Assembly: GCA_014904845.1 (NCBI GenBank)
Contig: MU119701.1
Location: 1 to 25,994 of the forward strand
DNA: 25,994 nt
Direction: 5' to 3'
From: Acephala macrosclerotiorum
Lineage: Eukaryota > Ascomycota > Leotiomycetes > Helotiales > Mollisiaceae
The translations under genes and the position numbers were made by a program. The notes below the pieces were generated by a model that was given only the letters and a program-made list of their open reading frames with translations, had not been told where the DNA came from and ran no database searches. Below, piece by piece: positions 20,641 to 25,994 of this stretch; the stretch's first letter is position 1; each line of letters begins with the position of its first letter.

Positions 20641-22520
20641 GAGTTAATAATTAAAAAAATAATTAAAAAAATAATTAAAAAAATCAAAAAATTTTTTTTT
20701 TTTTTTTTAATCGAGTGAAATAAACGAAGAATTAATTAAAAAACGTGATTGAAAACGTTTAAAAGAATCACGAAATAAAAACGTGCGCAATAAAAAATTT
20801 AAATAAAATAAGTACTATAATTTTGTTGAGAATAACGAAAAAAATTACAAAAATTTCAACGATTAATTTTTTATTATTATCGTCGAAGAAGTTAAGATTT
20901 TTATAGTTTTTATAACAAATAAAAAAAAAAGCGATATAGAATTATTATTAAAACTACGAAAGAAAAATATAATTACAATTTTTGAATAATTATTTAAAAC
21001 GTTTTAAAAAAAAAAAAATCAATAATTTGATTATAAAAAAAGTTTTTAGTTTTATTTAATACGATTTTAATAAGTATATTAAAATTCGAATTTTCAATTC
21101 GAGATTAATTAATAAGATCAAAAGTAAAACTATCGATATTTTTTACGAGAAATCGAAATTAATAATTCAAAAATATAACGACGAAAGAAAAAAAATAATT
21201 CTCACGTAATTCTCGATAATATAAAAAGTTAATTAACGATTAATTGTCGTTTTAGTACTTTTTTTAGTTCAATTTCTAAGTAAGAAAATTAGAATGTAAT
21301 TTTGTAATATTATTCAAATTTATATTTAGTTTACAACAAATTTTTAACGATTTATATTAGTACGTTTATCGAAAGAAATTCGTTATTTACATTTACTAAA
21401 TACGATTATAATTATTTTAAAGTTTTTATATAGAATTGCAAAAATAAAAATATATTAATAAACTACGTATTATAAGTATTATAAAAAGAAATTGTTTATA
21501 ATTATATCGATATACAATTTTTATTTTTTAATTACGATTATTAAAAAAAATTTCGACGTTATTAGAATACAAATCGACAATACGCTTATACTAGTAAAAA
21601 AAAAAATTTTTACTTTCGAAAAAAACGAATTCAATAAAATTAAATTTTTAATCAAATCTAAAAAGATTTTAATACTAGAAATACTATTGATTTTCAATAA
21701 ATGTATTTTAATTCAATTCGAAAATATAATCTAATTACAATAAAAAAATAAAAATAAAAAAAATAAATTAATAAATGTTAAATTATTTAATTTTTAAATT
21801 AAATACTAAAAATAACAAATTAAAAAAGTTTATATTATTACAATCTATTAATTTGAAACAATTTTCGATTTGTTTATTACTATTTAATATTAAAATTCAA
21901 CGAAAAAAAAAATTATTACATTAAATAAAAAATTAAAATAATAAATTAAAAATTTGAATTAAAAATTTAAATATATTATTCTCGATTTATTTACGACAAA
22001 ATTTTTCGTTTTTATCGATAATTTATTGGCAAACAATAAAAATTTTAATTTTTAAATTGAATATAAAATTATTCTAATAAATAAACGTTAATTAAACGAT
22101 AAAAAATTCGAAATCAAAAGAAATCTTATTTATTATAGTTCTATTAAAAGCAAACGCGTTACTAAAAGCGTTTTAGTTTTTGAGATATATAATATAGTAA
22201 AAAAAATCAATATAGTAATCGCAATCGAATTTACTATTAATATAATCATTTAATAATTCGATTTTTTTAAAATCTCGATAATCGTTTATATAGATTTATA
22301 TTCGTTATACGAGTATTTAATTAAACTGAGAACGATCAAAGAAAAACGTTTTATAATCGATATTATAATTTTTCATCAATCGTATAAACGTAAAAAATTG
22401 TAAGAAATTCAATAAATTAATAATTAAAATAATTTAATAAATACTATAATAAAATCAGTATTTAATAAAACTTTGAAAAAATTTTTGAATACGAATTATT
22501 TTAAAATTCGAATAGAAAAA
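20641..22520 (+). pseudogene. B reverse transcriptase and RNase H
   Basis: The linker is Lys-rich (its reading frame through the A/T repeat at 20649 is uncertain). From about 20885 SDIELLLKLRKKNIITIFE, then KYIKIRIFNSRLINKIKSKT and YEKSKLIIQKYNDERKKIIL enter the polymerase. An open 80-codon piece at 21492-21734 holds the catalytic loop IRIQIDNTLIL (Gln 21570-21572, Asp 21576-21578, second Asp now Asn 21579-21581), then FNKIKFLIKSKKILILEILL. RNase H from 22131 reads SSIKSKRVTKSVLVFEIYNI, IIVYIDLYSLYEYLIKL with Asp kept, KEKRFIIDIIIFHQSYKRKK, and ends near FNKTLKKFLNTNYFKIRIEK. It is a clear Copia polymerase, in one frame, killed by stops. Confidence 0.88.
20649..20684 (+). repeat. 12-bp tandem repeat, three units
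   Basis: AATTAAAAAAAT is repeated exactly three times, followed by a long T run (about 20692-20709). It lies in the linker between integrase and reverse transcriptase of B, and probably grew by slippage. Confidence 0.8.
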
Positions 22521-22856
22521 TAGATTAAAAAAAAAAAAAACGATAAAAACAATACAAAGAACTAAAAAAAATACTTATTAAAAGAAAAAATAAAAAAAAA
22601 GTAATTTTTGCGTTGTATTTCGAATTTTGTAATTGTTTGATTTATAAGATCAAAAAAGAAGAAATTATTCCAATCTCGGCGTTTATAATCTTCGACGAAT
22701 TTCGAAAATAGTATTAGTTTACTAGCGTTATTCTCAAAGTTTAATCACATGATTTTTGTATTAGAATATTAGCGAGTTTTACGTATTAACGAACTACGAT
22801 AAAAAAAAAAAATAATAGCGTCTTTTAAATAATTAAATTGAATTAATTTTTGTTAC
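22521..22856 (+). other. B sequence between pol and the 3' LTR
   Basis: No conserved domain is seen. This part is less AT-biased than most of the window (CCAATCTCGGCG near 22670, CTAGCGTTATTC near 22720), suggesting milder RIP near the 3' end of B. It is either the end of the polyprotein or 3' untranslated sequence. Confidence 0.5.
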
Positions 22857-22872
22857 AAAAAAAAATTACCAA
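22857..22872 (+). promoter_or_regulatory. Candidate polypurine tract of B
   Basis: AAAAAAAAATTACCAA directly precedes the 3' LTR and ends in the same ATTACCAA as A2. Confidence 0.5.
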
Positions 22873-23080
22873 TATAAATACAATATTAGTTTAGTAGTCA
22901 CGTGCGGTACTAGGCCAGATCGGGACTAGCGCCACTTGCGCTAGAATTGAAATTATATTTTTCAATTTTTACGCATTTACTAGATTTAAAATTAACAATC
23001 AATCAATGAATTATTCAATTTATTTGTTTATTTCGTTTTTGATCTATTACTAGTAATAAGTATTTTTAGTAATACTAATA
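22873..23080 (+). repeat. 3' LTR of B
   Basis: 208 bp, from TATAAATACAATATTAG to TAATACTAATA. It is less mutated than its partner at 10427-10634 and carries the GC-rich island at 22897-22944. Confidence 0.93.
22897..22944 (+). promoter_or_regulatory. RIP-resistant GC-rich island in the 3' LTR of B
   Basis: About 30 of 48 bases are G or C. CACGTG lies at 22899-22904. One imperfect stem forms between CTAGGCC (22910-22916) and GGGACTAG (22922-22929). A perfect 7-bp stem forms between CTAGCGC (22926-22932) and GCGCTAG (22938-22944). The two share CTAG at 22926-22929, so they exclude each other. The function is not known. Confidence 0.6.
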
Positions 23081-23085
23081 ACAAA
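23081..23085. repeat. Target site duplication of B, right copy (ACAAA)
   Basis: Identical to 10422-10426. Confidence 0.85.
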
Positions 23086-25686
23086 TAATCGAACGATTTT
23101 TTTATTTTAAATTTCGATTTATTATTTTTTATTCTTTAAATTTTCGCGATATTTATTAATAATAAAAATACAAAAAAATTTAATATAAAAATCGAAAATA
23201 ATAAATTAATTAAATATTGTTTTTTGTAATCGATTAAAATAAACAATTAATTTTATAATATTGAAAACTTTTTTTTAACAAAATATTTATTTTAATTATT
23301 TATTTTTTAAATACAAATTAATAAAATAAATTATTAATATACAATATACAATATAAAAATTTATAATTTTTTAAACGATTTTATTAAATAAAAATTATCG
23401 AATTAATTAAAAATTATTAAATTTTAAAATATTATTATTTATTTTATTAAAAATAATATATTTAATAGTATTTAATTTTTTATAAAAATATTTAAACAAA
23501 TATAATATAACGTTAAAATTAAAATACAAATTAATATTCAAATAATAATTTATAAATTTTAATAAAATTAAAATATAAAATGAAATTTATCGATTATTTT
23601 TTATAATTTATTAAAAATATATTTTTTTAATATCGTTTATAAAATTATATTTTTATAAAAATTAAAAAAAATTATAAATATATTAATTATATTTTTTCGT
23701 ATTATTATAATAAAATTACAATTCGTTAAATTTTTGTTTAAAATAATTTTTTAAATATATTATATATCGTTTAATAATTTTATAAAATTTTAAAAAAAAA
23801 TTTTATTTAATAAATATTTTAAAATAATTTAATTAATATTTAATAATTTCAATATAATAAACTATTCAATTAAAATACTTTTTTATAAAAATAATAAAAA
23901 CAAAAAATCGAATATAAAAAATATAATAAATTTTTATAAAATAATTAAAAATTATATTATTTTTATTATTAATAATAATAACGATTTCGAATTATTTTAA
24001 ATTATAAATTATAATAAAAAACAATATAAATTCTTTATATAAACAATTAAAAACGAAAACGTTTTTTATTTTTTTTAATAATTAAAATTTCGAATTTATA
24101 AAATTAAACGATATTACGTTTTTAAATCGTTTTTTCGTTTTATTAAAATCGAAAACAATTAATATATTTTAATTAAAATCAATATAAAAATATTTAAAAT
24201 TTTATTAAATTTTTTTAATACGAATATATTAAAATTTCTTTTTTTTAATTTTTAATATTATATCGATTAAATATTTATTCGTAATTTTTTTTAATAAACG
24301 AAAACGCTTTTTATATAATAATTAATATTTTATTTATTATATTAAAAAAAAAATTTTTTCGATTATTATATAAATAAAATTATTTAAATTTTATTTTATA
24401 TATTTAACAAATTAAAAAAATATTATAAAATATTATAATGTTTTATATATTAATAAAAATAGTAATATAAATATAAAAATAAATCGATTTAAAAAAAATC
24501 GAATAATAATTAATTAATAAAAATTAATATATTTGATTTATATAATTCGTTTTTATAATCGAAAAACGTAATTAAAATCGTAAATAATAATAAATTTATT
24601 ATTTTAATTATTTTTTAGTATTTGTAAATTTAATATTTTTATTTTTAATACAATTTTTTTATTATTTTTATAATTCGATTATTATTTAACGTTTTTAATT
24701 TTTAATTTTTTAATATATATTTATAATTGTTTATTAATTTTAATCAATATTAATTAAAAATTCTCGCGATTGATAATACTATATATAATACGAAAAAATT
24801 TAATTTATTTAAATAAAAAGTTTTTTAAAATTTTCAAATTTTAATTATTATTAATTTTTTAATAAAAATTATAATTATTCGTAATACGAGTTTTTTTATT
24901 TTTTATCGATTTATTGTAAATAAATTATTTAATAATATTTTAATATTTTAAATAATCGAAAAAAATAAATTGATAATATATACGATTTGAAATAATAACG
25001 TTTAACAATATATAATTTATATTAAATAAATTAAATTTTTTAATATTTGTATTATTATTATAATAATTAATAAAAAAAAAATATTTATTATTAATACGTT
25101 AAACGTAAAATCGAATATTGTTTAATTGATTTAAAAATTATTATTTAAAACAAAATAAATAAAATAATAAATTCGAAATTATTATATATTTTTTTTATTA
25201 TAATATTATTTATTAAATTTTGTATTAAATAATTAATAATTATAATAAATATATTGTTTCGTTTATATTTGTATAAAAATTCGAAAATTAATTAATAAAA
25301 TATTATTAAATTTTAAAAATTACAAATTATTAATAATAATTAATAATTTTAATAAATTTTTTTTTATTATAATTATTTTTATTATACGTATTTATTAAAT
25401 TAAAATACGTACGATATTATACAATAAATAAATATAAAATTAAAAAATAATAATAAAAATAAACAATAAAAACAATAATAATTATTAATAAAAAAATCGT
25501 AAATTTTATATAATTATTAAAATAATAATAATATATAAATAAAAATATAAACTAATTTTAAAATAAAAATAATAAATATATAATATAAAAAAAAATAAAA
25601 AAATCAATTTAAAATTATATTGAACGATTAAATAATAAATAAAATATAATAAATTTCAATAAAAAAACAAAAATTCAAACAAATTT
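23086..25686. other. AT-rich gene-free sequence right of B
   Basis: No gene or recognisable element. Nearly all C and G are lost except in CpG (ATCG, TTCG, ACG), and homopolymer runs are common. It is the continuation of 8324-10421, the two having been one stretch before B inserted. Translation gives no domain in any frame that I can recognise. Confidence 0.7.
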
Positions 25687-25743
25687 AAATATAAAAAAAT
25701 ATTTGATTAAATATAAAAAAATATTTGATTAAATATAAAAAAA
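25687..25743. repeat. 22-bp tandem repeat, about two and a half units
   Basis: AAATATAAAAAAATATTTGA plus TT is present twice exactly (25687-25708, 25709-25730). A third unit decays into an A run. Confidence 0.85.
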
Positions 25744-25994
25744 AAAAAAATCGAATATATTAAATTCAATTTCAAATCGATATAAATTGAAACTCGAATA
25801 ATTATAATATTAAATTATAAAAAAAATTGTATTTATATATAAAATTTTAAGAGTACGATTTAAAATACAATTTAATATAAAACGAAAAATTTAAAAATAT
25901 AAATAATATAAATTAATTCGAATTATAATTTGATTATATACAATTATAAAACAAAACAATCGACAATACGAATTAATTTTATTTTAAATATATA
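25744..25994. other. AT-rich end of window, no feature seen
   Basis: Same composition as the preceding stretch, without a readable frame or repeat. Confidence 0.6.

Larger units (their letters stand above)
10427..23080 (+). mobile_element. Copia-type LTR retrotransposon B, interrupted by A2
   Basis: Bounded by two 208-bp LTRs and a 5-bp TSD. The span is 12654 bp; removing A2 (6294 bp) and one 5-bp duplication leaves 6355 bp, close to the length of the A copies. The coding strand is plus. Gag is split by A2, and protease, integrase, reverse transcriptase and RNase H lie at about 18900-22520. Every landmark I could place, from Gag (18579) through zinc knuckle, protease, integrase and polymerase to RNase H (22131), is in one reading frame. 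The element was therefore a single-ORF Copia, and damage is by substitution, not indels. The LTR sequence is unlike family A, but the sequences just inside the LTRs are similar. Confidence 0.93.

Noticed and set aside
25687..25743. Short direct repeats as a CRISPR array
   Set aside because: Units are contiguous without spacers, and the genome context is eukaryotic.
1..25994. Organelle, Plasmodium-like or insect endosymbiont genome as source of the AT bias
   Set aside because: No intact AT-rich genes, tRNAs or rRNAs are present. The bias comes from directional transitions in nested retrotransposons with fungal-type Copia proteins.

Overview
The window looks like part of an AT-rich compartment of a filamentous ascomycete (Pezizomycotina) genome that has been mutated by RIP (repeat-induced point mutation). 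By eye the AT content is far above 80 percent. No intact protein-coding gene, rRNA, tRNA or CRISPR array is visible. The recognisable content is three complete but dead Ty1/Copia LTR retrotransposons. Their proteins can be read by allowing for C-to-T and G-to-A transitions, most often CpA to TpA and TpG to TpA, which turn CAA, CAG and TGG codons into stops. The organism is inferred from the fungal style of the Copia polyprotein and from the RIP signature. The species cannot be determined.

Layout. (1) 1-1986: very AT-rich sequence with a degenerate 56-bp tandem repeat and a G-retaining left flank. (2) 1987-8323: Copia copy A1, coding on the minus strand, 6327 bp, with 229-bp LTRs and a 5-bp target site duplication (TSD) TTAAT. 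(3) 8324-10421: featureless AT-rich sequence. (4) 10422-23085: Copia element B, coding on the plus strand, with 208-bp LTRs and TSD ACAAA. Its gag region is split by (5) 11651-17954: Copia copy A2, coding on the plus strand, 6294 bp, with 229-bp LTRs and TSD ctttt (AAAAG on the opposite strand). Without A2 and one TSD copy, B is 6355 bp. (6) 23086-25994: AT-rich sequence with a short 22-bp tandem repeat.

Each element once encoded one Gag-Pol polyprotein in the order Gag, zinc knuckle, protease, GAG-pre-integrase, integrase core, reverse transcriptase and RNase H. A1 and A2 are the same family in opposite orientation. B is a related family with unrelated LTRs but similar sequence just inside both LTRs. 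The order of events is B first, then A2 into B, with RIP affecting all of them. A1 cannot be ordered relative to the other two.

The most unusual signal is a 48-bp GC-rich island in both LTRs of B (10451-10498 and 22897-22944). It kept CpA and TpG sites while everything around it was mutated, and it contains CACGTG and two overlapping hairpins. Also notable are a strand switch of RIP within A1, continuation of one RIP patch into the flanking DNA, and a shared candidate primer-binding site that does not seem to begin with the usual TGG.
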